DNA of 64,000 nucleotides from Leucobacter sp. UBA1945. Its GTDB lineage: Bacteria > Actinomycetota > Actinomycetes > Actinomycetales > Microbacteriaceae. A program made the translations under genes and the position numbers. The notes beneath the pieces were generated by a model. It saw only the letters and a program-made list of their open reading frames with translations. It was not told where the DNA came from and did not search any database. The stretch spans positions 32,256 to 96,255 of the forward strand of contig DDEV01000008.1 of NCBI GenBank assembly GCA_002336855.1. Direction: 5' to 3'. Of the stretch, positions 1 through 8,480 are shown piece after piece; position 1 is the stretch's first letter; every line of letters starts with the position of its first letter.

Positions 1-992
1 ATGAGGAACCACATCGGGATTGCCCAGAGGCCGAGCAGCACGTAGCCGATCTGGAAGGTGCGCACGCGACCAATGCGGTCAGAGATCATGCCACCCCAGA
101 GCGTGAACGCCAGCCAACCGATAGCCGAGAGCGTGGTTGCGAGCAGCACGGGGGGCCGCTCGAGACCGAGGCCGCCTGCCTCGACCGGACGAGTCGCGTA
201 CGACGAGAAGAACGCAATGAGCAGGTACCCCGCGGCGTTGTTCGCAATGAAGATGAGGGCCGAAAGTACGACCTCTTTGGTGTTGCGCTGAAACAGCGTC
301 TTCAGCGGTGCAGACGACGAAGCCTTGCGCTCCTGCAGTTCAGCGAAGACTGGCGACTCTTCTACCGCGCGACGAATGATGTAGCCGACAAAGATCAGCG
401 CGATCGAGAAGAGGAACGGCACGCGCCAGCCCCACGAGAGAAACTGCTCCTCGGTGAGCGAGGTGGTGAGAATCCAGAGCGTCGCCGTCGCGAGCATCAT
501 GCCGATCGGTACACCGATCTGGGGGTAGGCGCCGAAGAAGCCGCGCTTGCCCTTTGGCGCGTGCTCGACAGACATGAGTGCAGCGCCGCCCCACTCGCCG
601 CCGGCCGAGAAGCCCTGCAGCACACGGAGCAGCACGAGCAGAATCGGAGCGAAAATGCCAATCTGCGCGTAGGTCGGCAGCACGCCGATCAGCGCCGTTG
701 CCACGCCCATCAAGATCAGGGTGAGCACGAGCATCTGTTTGCGGCCGAGTCGGTCGCCGAGATGACCCGCGACAATCGCGCCGAGCGGGCGGAAGAGGAA
801 GGAAATGCCGAGCGAGGCCCATGCAACGATCTGCCCGAAAGTCTCGCCCGCGGGGGCGAAAAAGAGCGGGCCGAGCACGACGCCGGCGGCCTGTGCGTAG
901 ATGAAGAAGTCGTACCACTCGATCGAGGTGCCGACTACTGTTCCGGCGAGCACGCGGCGCTGTTCGCGCCTCGTGTCAACTGTTTCTGTCAA
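1..992 (-). CDS. MFS transporter, metabolite:H+ symporter (MHS) type, C-terminus cut by window edge
   Basis: About 330 residues are visible; the reading frame is open to base 3. The N-terminus carries GTSIEWYDFFIY, the hallmark of the MHS branch of the major facilitator superfamily (ShiA/KgtP/PcaT-like), followed by the loop 2-3 motif GDRLGRK and a long run of hydrophobic helices. The start is taken as TTG at 992, with ACGGAG seven bases upstream; no ATG fits. It diverges from the phenylacetate thiolase gene across about 250 bp that hold a PaaR-like operator, so uptake of an aromatic or dicarboxylic acid is a reasonable guess. The substrate cannot be read from the sequence. Confidence 0.88.
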   Translation of the reverse strand, partial: MTETVDTRREQRRVLAGTVVGTSIEWYDFFIYAQAAGVVLGPLFFAPAGETFGQIVAWASLGISFLFRPLGAIVAGHLGDRLGRKQMLVLTLILMGVATALIGVLPTYAQIGIFAPILLVLLRVLQGFSAGGEWGGAALMSVEHAPKGKRGFFGAYPQIGVPIGMMLATATLWILTTSLTEEQFLSWGWRVPFLFSIALIFVGYIIRRAVEESPVFAELQERKASSSAPLKTLFQRNTKEVVLSALIFIANNAAGYLLIAFFSSYATRPVEAGGLGLERPPVLLATTLSAIGWLAFTLWGGMISDRIGRVRTFQIGYVLLGLWAIPMWFL

Positions 993-1185
993 TGTGAACT
1001 CCGTCGTTCTCAGGGCTCGGCAGACCTCGCCGCGCATTCGTGTTCGCCCACGGCATTACTTGCCGAAGAGTCAGTAAATCTAATCACGACATCGAGAAAT
1101 CTCTTGCATCGAGCGCGCAGTGTGCATCAAATTGTTATTCGCATTGCGGGTGGTCGCCCGTTCCCCGTATCCTGTTACTCTAATA

Positions 1186-1207
1186 ACTTACCGTTCATTC
1201 ACTAATT
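1186..1207 (+). promoter_or_regulatory. Candidate PaaR (TetR-family) operator upstream of paaJ
   Basis: The 22-mer has a perfect left half-site ACTTACCG and a degenerate right half. I recall the Corynebacterium PaaR consensus as ACTNACCG, six bases, then CGGTNAGT. The right half here agrees at only some positions. A better match to the same pattern lies before paaA at 28794-28815, 27 kb away. The site ends 33 bases before the paaJ ATG, where a bound repressor would block transcription. Confidence 0.5.
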
Positions 1208-1239
1208 CGGTGATTGATCGACAAGGAGGTCGAACGAGC

Positions 1240-2439
1240 ATGCCAGAGGCTTATCTCGTAGATGGAGTGCGCACCGCGGTCGGGCGCTACGGAGGTGCCC
1301 TCGCTGCGGTGAGGCCAGACGATCTCGCAGCGCACGTGCTGAAGAGTCTGGTCGAGCGAACCGGTGTGCCGGTAGAGGCTATCGACGAGGTGATTTTCGG
1401 CGCCGCCAATCAGGCGGGCGAAGACAACCGAAATGTTGCCCGCATGGCGGTGCTGCTTGCCGGGCTTCCCGATTCACTGCCTGGATACACGGTCAACCGC
1501 CTCTGCGCTTCGGGCATGACCGCAGTCTCGAACGCTTCGCAGGCGATTCGCGCAGGCGATGCCGACCTCATTATCGCGGGCGGCGTCGAGTCCATGACGC
1601 GCGCCCCATGGGTGCAGGAGAAGCCGGGCCGTGCCTGGTCGAAGCCGGGGGAGCAGTTCGATACCTCCATCGGCTGGCGCTTCACGAACCCTCGCCTTGC
1701 CGCGCGCGACAAAGCGACCTTCACCATGCCCGAAACGGCAGAAGAGGTGGCCCGTGTCGACTCGATCAGCCGCGAAGACGCAGACGCGTTCGCGGTCGAG
1801 AGCCACCGGAGAGCGGCAGCCGCGATCGAGGCGGGCCATTTCGAGCGCGAGATTGCGCCCATCACGGTCGACCTCGGTCGGGGCAAGCAGACGGTGGTCG
1901 CCGTCGATGAGGGGCCGCGCCCCGATACGACGCTCGAGGTGCTCGCCGGCCTGCGGCCTGTGGTGGCCGGTGGCACGGTTGTGACCGCAGGCAACGCATC
2001 ATCGCTCAACGACGGATCGAGCGCGTTGCTCGTGGCAAGCGGCGAGGCCGTCGAGCGCTACGGATTGACGCCACGGGCGAGGATCGTCACCAGCGTTTCT
2101 GCCGCACTCTCACCAGAGATCATGGGCATCGGTCCCGTTCCCGCAACCGAGAAGGCATTGCAGCGTGCGGGCCTCGCGATCGACGACATCGGATCGGTCG
2201 AGCTCAACGAGGCGTTCGCCTCGCAGTCACTCGCCTGCATCAGGCGGCTCGGGCTCGACCCGGCTCGGGTGAACGTCGATGGCGGCGCGATCGCGCTCGG
2301 TCACCCACTCGGTTCGTCGGGGTCGCGCCTGCTCGTGACCCTGCTGAACCGTATGGAGCGCGAGGGCTCGCGCTATGGCCTTGCGACCATGTGCGTGGGC
2401 GTCGGCCAGGGCACGGCGACCATTATCGAGCGGGTGTGA
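1240..2439 (+). CDS. paaJ: 3-oxoadipyl-CoA / 3-oxo-5,6-dehydrosuberyl-CoA thiolase
   Basis: A 399-residue thiolase of the PcaF/PaaJ type. It carries the acyl-enzyme cysteine in NRLCASGM (Cys89), AGGVESMTRAPW, NEAFASQ, the GGAIALGHPLGSSGSR histidine loop and a C-terminal MCVGVGQG with the second catalytic cysteine. The GxANQAGEDNRNVARMA and DTSIGWRF stretches are typical of beta-ketoadipyl-CoA thiolases rather than acetoacetyl-CoA thiolases. The start at ATG 1240 is supported by AAGGAGG ten bases upstream; an upstream in-frame extension is non-coding leader. It is followed by paaF, paaH and paaZ in one operon, so the predicted job is the thiolytic steps that release acetyl-CoA and succinyl-CoA in phenylacetate breakdown. 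Confidence 0.92.
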   Translation: MPEAYLVDGVRTAVGRYGGALAAVRPDDLAAHVLKSLVERTGVPVEAIDEVIFGAANQAGEDNRNVARMAVLLAGLPDSLPGYTVNRLCASGMTAVSNASQAIRAGDADLIIAGGVESMTRAPWVQEKPGRAWSKPGEQFDTSIGWRFTNPRLAARDKATFTMPETAEEVARVDSISREDADAFAVESHRRAAAAIEAGHFEREIAPITVDLGRGKQTVVAVDEGPRPDTTLEVLAGLRPVVAGGTVVTAGNASSLNDGSSALLVASGEAVERYGLTPRARIVTSVSAALSPEIMGIGPVPATEKALQRAGLAIDDIGSVELNEAFASQSLACIRRLGLDPARVNVDGGAIALGHPLGSSGSRLLVTLLNRMEREGSRYGLATMCVGVGQGTATIIERV

Positions 2440-3200
2440 GCGTGGCTGAGTCGAGCGAAAACTCCCCGCTGCTCGTTGAGGCTCGCGACACTCACGTGCT
2501 CGCCACCTTGAACAGGCCAGAGAAACGCAACGCCATTGACCAAGACTTGATCGACGCGCTGCACGAACTCTGCGAGATGCTCGAGGCAGAGCCTCGCACG
2601 CTGATTCTGCGCGGTGCAGAGGGCACCTTCGCCGGCGGCGCCGACATTGCTCAGCTGCGCGCTCGTCGCGCGGCCGACGCGCTGAAGGGCATCAACACGC
2701 GGGCGTTCATGCGCATCAACGAGCTGCCGATGCCGGTGATCGCCGTGCTTGAGGGCTACGCCCTCGGCGGCGGCGCCGAGCTCGCCTACGCCGCCGACAT
2801 CAGGGTCGGCACGCCAACGCTCAAGATCGGCAACCCCGAGACCGGCCTCGGCATCATCGCGGCCGCGGGCGCGAGCTGGCGCCTGCGCGAGCTCGTGGGC
2901 GAGCCGCTTGCCGCAGAGATCATGCTGGCCGGGCGGGTGCTGAGCGCCGAGGAGTCGCTGCGCGCGGGGCTCATCACGCACCTTGAAGAGGACTCGCAGG
3001 CCGCGCTCGAGCGTGCCGAGAAGATCGCCGGCCGAATCGCGGCGCTCGACCCGGCCGCAACGCAGGCCTCGAAGCGCGTGCTGCAGGCGCCGCGCGCCGC
3101 TCACCCGCAGGTCGACCTTGATGAGCAGGCGGTGCTCTTCGAAAGCCCCGAGAAGATGCGCCGCATGACCGAGTTTCTCGAACGGAAGAAGAGCAAATGA
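2436..3200 (+). CDS. paaF: Enoyl-CoA hydratase (2,3-dehydroadipyl-CoA hydratase)
   Basis: About 254 residues with the crotonase fold. The oxyanion-hole stretch GTFAGGADI and both catalytic glutamates of true hydratases are present, one in GYALGGGAELA and one in NPETGLG. This separates it from the isomerase-type PaaG at 32.8 kb, which lacks them. GTG at 2436 overlaps the paaJ stop as GTGA; GTG at 2442 is also possible. paaH starts on its own stop codon (ATGA), so the four genes are translationally coupled. Assignment to PaaF rests on operon position; the crotonase family is too similar for certainty from sequence alone. Confidence 0.85.
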   Translation: MSVAESSENSPLLVEARDTHVLATLNRPEKRNAIDQDLIDALHELCEMLEAEPRTLILRGAEGTFAGGADIAQLRARRAADALKGINTRAFMRINELPMPVIAVLEGYALGGGAELAYAADIRVGTPTLKIGNPETGLGIIAAAGASWRLRELVGEPLAAEIMLAGRVLSAEESLRAGLITHLEEDSQAALERAEKIAGRIAALDPAATQASKRVLQAPRAAHPQVDLDEQAVLFESPEKMRRMTEFLERKKSK

Positions 3201-4069
3201 GCGGATCAAACGAGATCGCCGTTCCCTCGCGCGTTGGCGTGATGGGTGGCGGGCGCATGGGCGGCGGAATCGCCCACGCATTTCTGCTTGCGGGCGCCTA
3301 CGTCGTCGTCGTCGAACGTGACGTCGCCTCGGCCGAGGCGGCGCGGGCGCGCATCGAGGCGAGCATCGACGCGTCGGTCGCGCGCGGCTTCGACGGCGAT
3401 GCCGCTCTCTTGAAGCAGGCCCTCACGGTCGCCACCGATGTGGGCGCGTTCGGGGCATGCCAGCTGGTTGTCGAAGCGGTGCCCGAGATCCTCGACCTGA
3501 AGCTTGAAACGCTGCGTGCGATCGAGCAGCAGCTGCCCGACTTCGCGACTCTTGCGTCGAACACCTCGTCGATCCCGCTTGCGCAGCTCGCCGAGGTGCT
3601 CGACCGACCGAGTCAGTTCATCGGGCTGCATTTCTTCAACCCGGTGCCCGCCTCGACGCTCATCGAGATCGTCGTGCACGAGGATGCGAGCGACGCGCTC
3701 GCTGAGAAGGCTCGAGGCTGGGTGCGTGCGCTCGGCAAGACGCCGATCACCGTGTCTGATTCACCGGGCTTCGCCTCGAGTCGCCTCGGGGTAGCGATCG
3801 CGCTCGAGGCGATTCGCATGGTCGAAGAGGGCGTCGCAAGCGCGGCAGACATCGACCTCGCCATGGAGCTCGGTTACAAGCACCCCTCGGGGCCGCTCAA
3901 GACCACCGACATCGTCGGGCTCGACGTGCGCCTCGGTATCGCCGAACAGCTCGAACGCGACCTCGGCCCCCGATTCGCGCCGCCGCAGCTGCTGCGCGAC
4001 ATGGTCGCCGAGGGCAACCTCGGTCGCAAGAGCGGCAAAGGGTTTTACGACTGGAACAACGGCGAGTAG
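3197..4069 (+). CDS. paaH: 3-hydroxyacyl-CoA dehydrogenase (3-hydroxyadipyl-CoA dehydrogenase)
   Basis: A 290-residue single-unit 3-hydroxyacyl-CoA dehydrogenase. The N-terminal Rossmann motif is GVMGGGRMGGGIA, then LASNTSSIPL and GLHFFNPVP carrying the catalytic histidine. The C-terminal helical domain has DSPGFASSR, HPSGPLKTTDIVGLD and GRKSGKGFYDW. The length fits the HbdA/PaaH class with no fused hydratase. ATG overlaps the paaF stop by 4 nt, and paaZ follows after 25 bp with its own AAGGAG. Predicted role: NAD-dependent oxidation of 3-hydroxyadipyl-CoA to 3-oxoadipyl-CoA, the substrate of PaaJ. Confidence 0.9.
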   Translation: MSGSNEIAVPSRVGVMGGGRMGGGIAHAFLLAGAYVVVVERDVASAEAARARIEASIDASVARGFDGDAALLKQALTVATDVGAFGACQLVVEAVPEILDLKLETLRAIEQQLPDFATLASNTSSIPLAQLAEVLDRPSQFIGLHFFNPVPASTLIEIVVHEDASDALAEKARGWVRALGKTPITVSDSPGFASSRLGVAIALEAIRMVEEGVASAADIDLAMELGYKHPSGPLKTTDIVGLDVRLGIAEQLERDLGPRFAPPQLLRDMVAEGNLGRKSGKGFYDWNNGE

Positions 4070-4094
4070 CGCCACAACAAAAGGAGTCAGAGCG

Positions 4095-6137
4095 ATGACG
4101 CGAATGCTGCAGAGCTATGTGCAAGACGCCTGGTGGTCACCCGCCGAAGACGTCGCCGGTGTCGAGGTGCTCGATGCATCCACGGGCGAGCCAGTCGCTC
4201 GCGTATCGAGCGAAGGTCTCGATCTCGGTGCTGCGTTGGATCACGCCCGCACCGTTGGGCAGAAGAGCCTCGGTGAGCTCACCTTTCATCAGCGGGCGGT
4301 GCTGCTGAAGCAGCTCGCCCTCGTGCTCACGGAGCGCAAGCAGGAGCTGTATGAGCTGTCGTACAAGACCGGTGCAACGAAGATCGACTCGTGGGTCGAC
4401 ATCGACGGCGGCATCGGCGTGCTCTTCACCTACTCGGGCAAGGGGCGGCGCGAGCTGCCCAACGCGAAGGTGCAGCTCGACGGCCCGCTCGAGGTACTCG
4501 CGAAAGACGGCAGCTTTCTCGGCCGCCACATTCGCACGACCCTGCCCGGTGTCGCCGTGCAGATCAACGCGTTCAACTTTCCGGTATGGGGGTCGCTCGA
4601 GAAGTTCGCACCCGCGTTTCTCGCGGGAATGCCCTCGGTGATCAAGCCCGCTACGCCCGGCGCATACCTCGCCGAGCATATGGTGCGCATCATGGTCGAG
4701 TCGGGTCTGCTGCCGGCTGGCTCCGTGCAGCTCGTCTCGGGCTCGATCCGCGACGTGTTCGAGCACGCGAAGCTCGGCGACGTCGTGTCGTTCACCGGCT
4801 CGGCCTCGACCGCAGACGCTCTGCGCAAGCACGAGGCAGTGCAGACCGGGGGAGTGATCTTCGGAGCAGAGACCGATTCGATCAACGCTTCTGTGCTCGG
4901 CCCCGATGCGGTTTCGGGCACACCAGAGTTCGACGCGTACGTGCGTCAGCTTGTGAACGAGATGACCACCAAGGCAGGACAGAAGTGCACGGCGATTCGC
5001 CGAGCTATCGTGCCGACCTCGTCGATGGACGACGTCGTAGAGGCAGTGCGCGCTCGCATCGAAGAGAAGATCGTGGTCGGCGACCCGCGTACCGAGGGCG
5101 TCACAATGGGTGCGCTCGCCTCGGCCGAGCAGCGCGAAGAGGTGCTGCGCCAGGTTGTCAGGCTCGTCGCAGACGGCGGTGAAGCCGTGATCGGCGCTGG
5201 CCAGGGCCTTGAAGAGGGCGGCGCCTTCTTGCGGCCGATCCTGCTGCGCTTTGACGACGCGAATGCGGAGCGTGTGCACGACACCGAGGCGTTCGGCCCC
5301 GTCAGTTCGGTGATCGGATACGACACCCCCGAGCAGGCCGCCGAGCTTGTCGTGCGCGGCGGCGGCTCGCTCGTCACCAGCGTTGCCTCTGCTGACCCCG
5401 CGTTCGTCTCGACGCTCACCCTGCGCACCGCATCGGCCAACGGCCGCATGCTGCTGCTCGACCGTGACAACGCTCGCACCTCGACCGGCCACGGTTCGCC
5501 GCTGCCGATGCTGGTGCACGGTGGCCCGGGTCGCGCAGGCGGTGGCGAGGAGCTGGGTGGCGTGCGCAGCGTGTTCCACTACATGCAGCGCACGGCAATT
5601 CAGGGCAGCCCCGAAATGCTGACCGCGGTGACCGGAGTCTGGCACACCGGTGCGGCGACGCGTGACGACGTGCACCCATTTCAGAAGTCGCTCGAAGACC
5701 TGCGCATTGGCGATCAGGTCGTCTCTGAGGCGCGCGAGGTCACGCTCGAAGATATCTCGCACTTCGCGGAGTTCACGGGAGACACCTTCTACGCGCACAC
5801 GAACGAGGAGGCAGCGGCGGCGAACCCGTTCTTCCCGGGCCGCGTGGCCCACGGCTACCTGCTGCTCTCGTTCGCGGCCGGCCTCTTCGTCTGGCCTGAC
5901 GTGGGGCCCGTGCTGGCGAACTACGGCCTCGAGAACCTGCGCTTCATCACGCCGGTCTCGCCCGGCGACAAGGTGCGCGTCGCCCTGACCGCCAAGCAGA
6001 TCATTCCGCGCGAGACCGACGAATACGGCGAGGTGCACTGGGACGCGGTGCTCACGAACCAGAACGACGAGATCGTTGCGACCTATGACGTGCTCACGCT
6101 GGTGTCGAAGGCTCCCGTGGCAGCTGTAGCCGCGTAA
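4095..6137 (+). CDS. paaZ: Bifunctional oxepin-CoA hydrolase / 3-oxo-5,6-dehydrosuberyl-CoA semialdehyde dehydrogenase
   Basis: 680 residues, the usual length for the two-domain PaaZ. Residues about 1-520 are an aldehyde dehydrogenase with the catalytic pair Glu259 (GAETDSIN) and Cys298 (GQKCTAIRR). Residues about 540-675 are a MaoC-type hot-dog hydratase, with GDTFYAHTNEEAA and FPGRVAHGYLLLSFAAGLF. The hydratase domain opens the oxepin ring and the dehydrogenase oxidises the resulting aldehyde. Both domains look intact, so the toxic semialdehyde should be channelled. AAGGAG lies nine bases before the ATG. A strong hairpin at 6155-6181 follows and ends the operon. Confidence 0.95.
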   Translation: MTRMLQSYVQDAWWSPAEDVAGVEVLDASTGEPVARVSSEGLDLGAALDHARTVGQKSLGELTFHQRAVLLKQLALVLTERKQELYELSYKTGATKIDSWVDIDGGIGVLFTYSGKGRRELPNAKVQLDGPLEVLAKDGSFLGRHIRTTLPGVAVQINAFNFPVWGSLEKFAPAFLAGMPSVIKPATPGAYLAEHMVRIMVESGLLPAGSVQLVSGSIRDVFEHAKLGDVVSFTGSASTADALRKHEAVQTGGVIFGAETDSINASVLGPDAVSGTPEFDAYVRQLVNEMTTKAGQKCTAIRRAIVPTSSMDDVVEAVRARIEEKIVVGDPRTEGVTMGALASAEQREEVLRQVVRLVADGGEAVIGAGQGLEEGGAFLRPILLRFDDANAERVHDTEAFGPVSSVIGYDTPEQAAELVVRGGGSLVTSVASADPAFVSTLTLRTASANGRMLLLDRDNARTSTGHGSPLPMLVHGGPGRAGGGEELGGVRSVFHYMQRTAIQGSPEMLTAVTGVWHTGAATRDDVHPFQKSLEDLRIGDQVVSEAREVTLEDISHFAEFTGDTFYAHTNEEAAAANPFFPGRVAHGYLLLSFAAGLFVWPDVGPVLANYGLENLRFITPVSPGDKVRVALTAKQIIPRETDEYGEVHWDAVLTNQNDEIVATYDVLTLVSKAPVAAVAA

Positions 6138-6154
6138 GAGTTCGACAGAGGATC

Positions 6155-6185
6155 GGCCCCGGGTGCTCACGCCCCGGGGCCTTTC
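6155..6185 (+). terminator. Terminator after paaZ
   Basis: A perfect 9-bp stem, GGCCCCGGG at 6155-6163 and CCCGGGGCC at 6173-6181, with a 9-base loop and a short T-run. It sits 17 bp after the paaZ stop. Confidence 0.75.
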
Positions 6186-6408
6186 GCGTACCGGCGCTGG
6201 GCTGATCCTTTTCTCTTCTTGCGATCGGCCTTCGGCGCGAACCTCACGGTGATCACCCATAATTTTTCGGAGAACAACGGAAGATAAGGACGGAATCGAG
6301 AAGAGCTTCCGTGATTCGCGTTGATTTCCGTGATGCGCGGTGACGAGTTCGGTGCCTGATCGATGCGAGGGGGCGCGCCGAGGGCGGGCGCTCGCGAGAA
6401 AGGCCAGA

Positions 6409-7035
6409 TCAGGCGGGGGTCAAACCCCCGCGCATGAAGCGCAGCACCGCATTGGCGATCTCATCGGGCGTGAAGCGCCCGCCAGGGCGATACCATTCGA
6501 CGAGCGAGTTAATGAGCCCGAAGGTGAAGCGTTCGGCGAGGCCCGGGTCGAAGTCGGGGCGCAGGCTGCCCTCGGTGAGCGCAAGCTCGAAGAGCTGCCG
6601 CAGTTTCGCGTCGAAGGCGCGCCGGCGCTCCATGGCGTGCAGTTCAACCTCAGAGTTGCCGTGCAAACGCAGCAGCAGAAGCAGCGACGGCCGCTGCTCG
6701 CACGCGACGCGCACGGCACCCGTGACCACGAATTCGATGCGCTCGCTCGCCCTGCCGCTGACCGCCTCAGGTGCGGTAAACACTGCCTCGAGCGCCCCGA
6801 GCACCTGCTCGAGGGCGAGCTCGAGCATCGCCGACTTCGAATCGAAGTGGTGGTACACGGCCGATTTCGACAGCCCGAGGCGTTTCGCGATGAGTTCGAG
6901 CGTCGCCGCGTCGTAGCCGTGATCGGTGAATACCTTCACGATGACCTCGAGCATCTGCTCTTGGTCGTAACCGGGACGGCCGCGCTTCGCAGCGGGTGGA
7001 GTGGGCGAAGCGCTCATCCCTCTATTTTCTCTCAT
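6409..7035 (-). CDS. TetR-family transcriptional regulator, candidate PaaR
   Basis: 208 residues from ATG 7035, which overlaps the stop of the upstream MmgE/PrpD gene as ATGA; ATG 7017 is an alternative. The N-terminal helix-turn-helix is recognisable: GRPGYDQEQMLEVIVKVF, then LELIAKRLGLSKSAVYHHF. The ligand-binding half is all-helical and rich in leucine and arginine. The gene converges on paaZ, and PaaR-like operators precede both paa operons, so it is the natural candidate for their repressor. The counter-argument is its place as last gene of the XRE-MFS-PrpD operon, so it may instead serve that cluster. Confidence 0.75.
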   Translation of the reverse strand: MRENRGMSASPTPPAAKRGRPGYDQEQMLEVIVKVFTDHGYDAATLELIAKRLGLSKSAVYHHFDSKSAMLELALEQVLGALEAVFTAPEAVSGRASERIEFVVTGAVRVACEQRPSLLLLLRLHGNSEVELHAMERRRAFDAKLRQLFELALTEGSLRPDFDPGLAERFTFGLINSLVEWYRPGGRFTPDEIANAVLRFMRGGLTPA

Positions 7036-8429
7036 ATCGTTCGTGAAACGTGTTCGAACCCGCGGAAGAGGTGTCGGATGTTCGGTTCGGAGTCGATTCC
7101 GCAGATTCGGGCCCACAGTGCCGTCGCGGTTTCGGCTTCGAGCACCTCGCCTACGAGCTGTTCGAACTTCTGCTTCACATGTTCGTTGCTTGCCGGATTC
7201 TCGGCGTTCCCATAAGGGTTCTCGCAGTTTCCGACGAGGATCCTGCCGTCGACGGTATGAATTTCTACTCTGCCGAGGTGCCGACTCGGAAAAACGGCTG
7301 CGTAGTTCGGGTCGACGCGCATTTCGACTCGGTTCGCGAGTGCGCAGATACGAGGATCCTCGAGCGCTGCGCGCTCGAACGCTGCGATGTCTGCGCGCCC
7401 GTGCGCGAGCGTGGTTGCGGTGACGAACGGGATCGAGAAGCGGCCAGCGAGCGAGGTCGCGAGCGGAGGACGCGCGTCGAGCTCGACAGCTCGCGAACTG
7501 ACCCAAACGACCACTCGAGCGATCGAATCGGGGTCGAATCGTGTGTCAAGGAGCCAGGGCAGCGCGCCGGGGGCGGCGCTGGCCCGTCGGGTCGCGTCGA
7601 TGAGCGCTTCAACTATGGGGTGTGCGTGGCCGCACGTGGCGTGAAATTTGACGTAGCCGGTTTCGACCGCCCAGTGCTCGCCGAGTGAGGAGTCAAGCTC
7701 GTCTGCAGCGAAGCCGTCACCCAGGAGGGAGCCGAAGACCTCTTCGACCGAGCCCGGGTTCGCCGTGTAACCGGCGGCCACGAGCCGGTCGACGGTTGAC
7801 GCGACCATCCCCGTAATAGCCGGGCCTGCGGAGTGCACCGTGGCGCCCGAGTAGGGCAGGCTGTATGAGGTCGCGGAGGCGAATGCCGCCGCAGCCTGCA
7901 TCGCGGCGGCAATCTGAGACGCCGCCGCGCCCCGCATCCAGGCGAGGCCCGCAGCGACGCCGACGTTGCCGAGGTTACCGTGGCAGTGCACGCTCGTTCG
8001 CAGCCTCGCCGCCCGCTGCAGCCTGGCCTGGGCCTCGTAGCCGACGATGAACGCGGTGAGAAATCTGGCCCCGCTCAGCTGGTCGCGCTGCGCGGCCGCG
8101 AGGAGCGGTGGCAGCACATGCATCGCCGGGTGCCCGGTGGGCCTGGCGCCCTCGTCGAGCTCAGCGGTGCAGGTGGAGAGCGCATTGAGCAGCATCGCCT
8201 CGCGCGCATCTGTCACTGGAAAGCCGGGAGCGACGATCGACGATGCACCTTCCGGGTGGGGTCCGGCGATCATGCGTGACGCGTCTGCCGTGACCGAGCC
8301 CCTCAGCATCACCCCGAGCGTGTCTGCGACGACCCGTGCGGCGCGGGCGCGGGTGCTCGCGGGGATGAGGTTGTCGGTGACTCCCGCCACGAACTCGGCG
8401 AGCGAGGTGGCCGGCTGCTGCTCATTCAT
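7032..8429 (-). CDS. MmgE/PrpD-family protein
   Basis: 465 residues, the normal length for the 2-methylcitrate dehydratase / cis-aconitate decarboxylase / iminodisuccinate epimerase superfamily. Family features include LNALSTCTAELDEGARPTGHPAMHV, where the GHP loop is typical, the helical repeats rich in alanine, and KFHATCGHAHPIVEAL in the second half. AGAGGA precedes the ATG. No methylcitrate synthase or prpB lies nearby, so a propionate role is not supported. Placement after an exporter and before a TetR gene suggests a small-acid dehydratase, epimerase or decarboxylase of unknown substrate. Confidence 0.85.
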   Translation of the reverse strand: MNEQQPATSLAEFVAGVTDNLIPASTRARAARVVADTLGVMLRGSVTADASRMIAGPHPEGASSIVAPGFPVTDAREAMLLNALSTCTAELDEGARPTGHPAMHVLPPLLAAAQRDQLSGARFLTAFIVGYEAQARLQRAARLRTSVHCHGNLGNVGVAAGLAWMRGAAASQIAAAMQAAAAFASATSYSLPYSGATVHSAGPAITGMVASTVDRLVAAGYTANPGSVEEVFGSLLGDGFAADELDSSLGEHWAVETGYVKFHATCGHAHPIVEALIDATRRASAAPGALPWLLDTRFDPDSIARVVVWVSSRAVELDARPPLATSLAGRFSIPFVTATTLAHGRADIAAFERAALEDPRICALANRVEMRVDPNYAAVFPSRHLGRVEIHTVDGRILVGNCENPYGNAENPASNEHVKQKFEQLVGEVLEAETATALWARICGIDSEPNIRHLFRGFEHVSRTI

Positions 8430-8480
8430 GTGTTCCTCTGGATCTGCGGTGATCTGACGACAGCGTCAATGCGCTGCCCG

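Noticed and set aside
340..918. Leftward open frame of 192 codons overlapping the MFS gene
   Set aside because: Arg/Ala-rich shadow of the MHS transporter, whose frame shows the true family motifs.
4137..6260. 707-codon minus-strand frame opposite paaZ
   Set aside because: It is antisense to a gene with clear PaaZ domains; composition is typical of high-GC shadow frames and no domain is recognisable.
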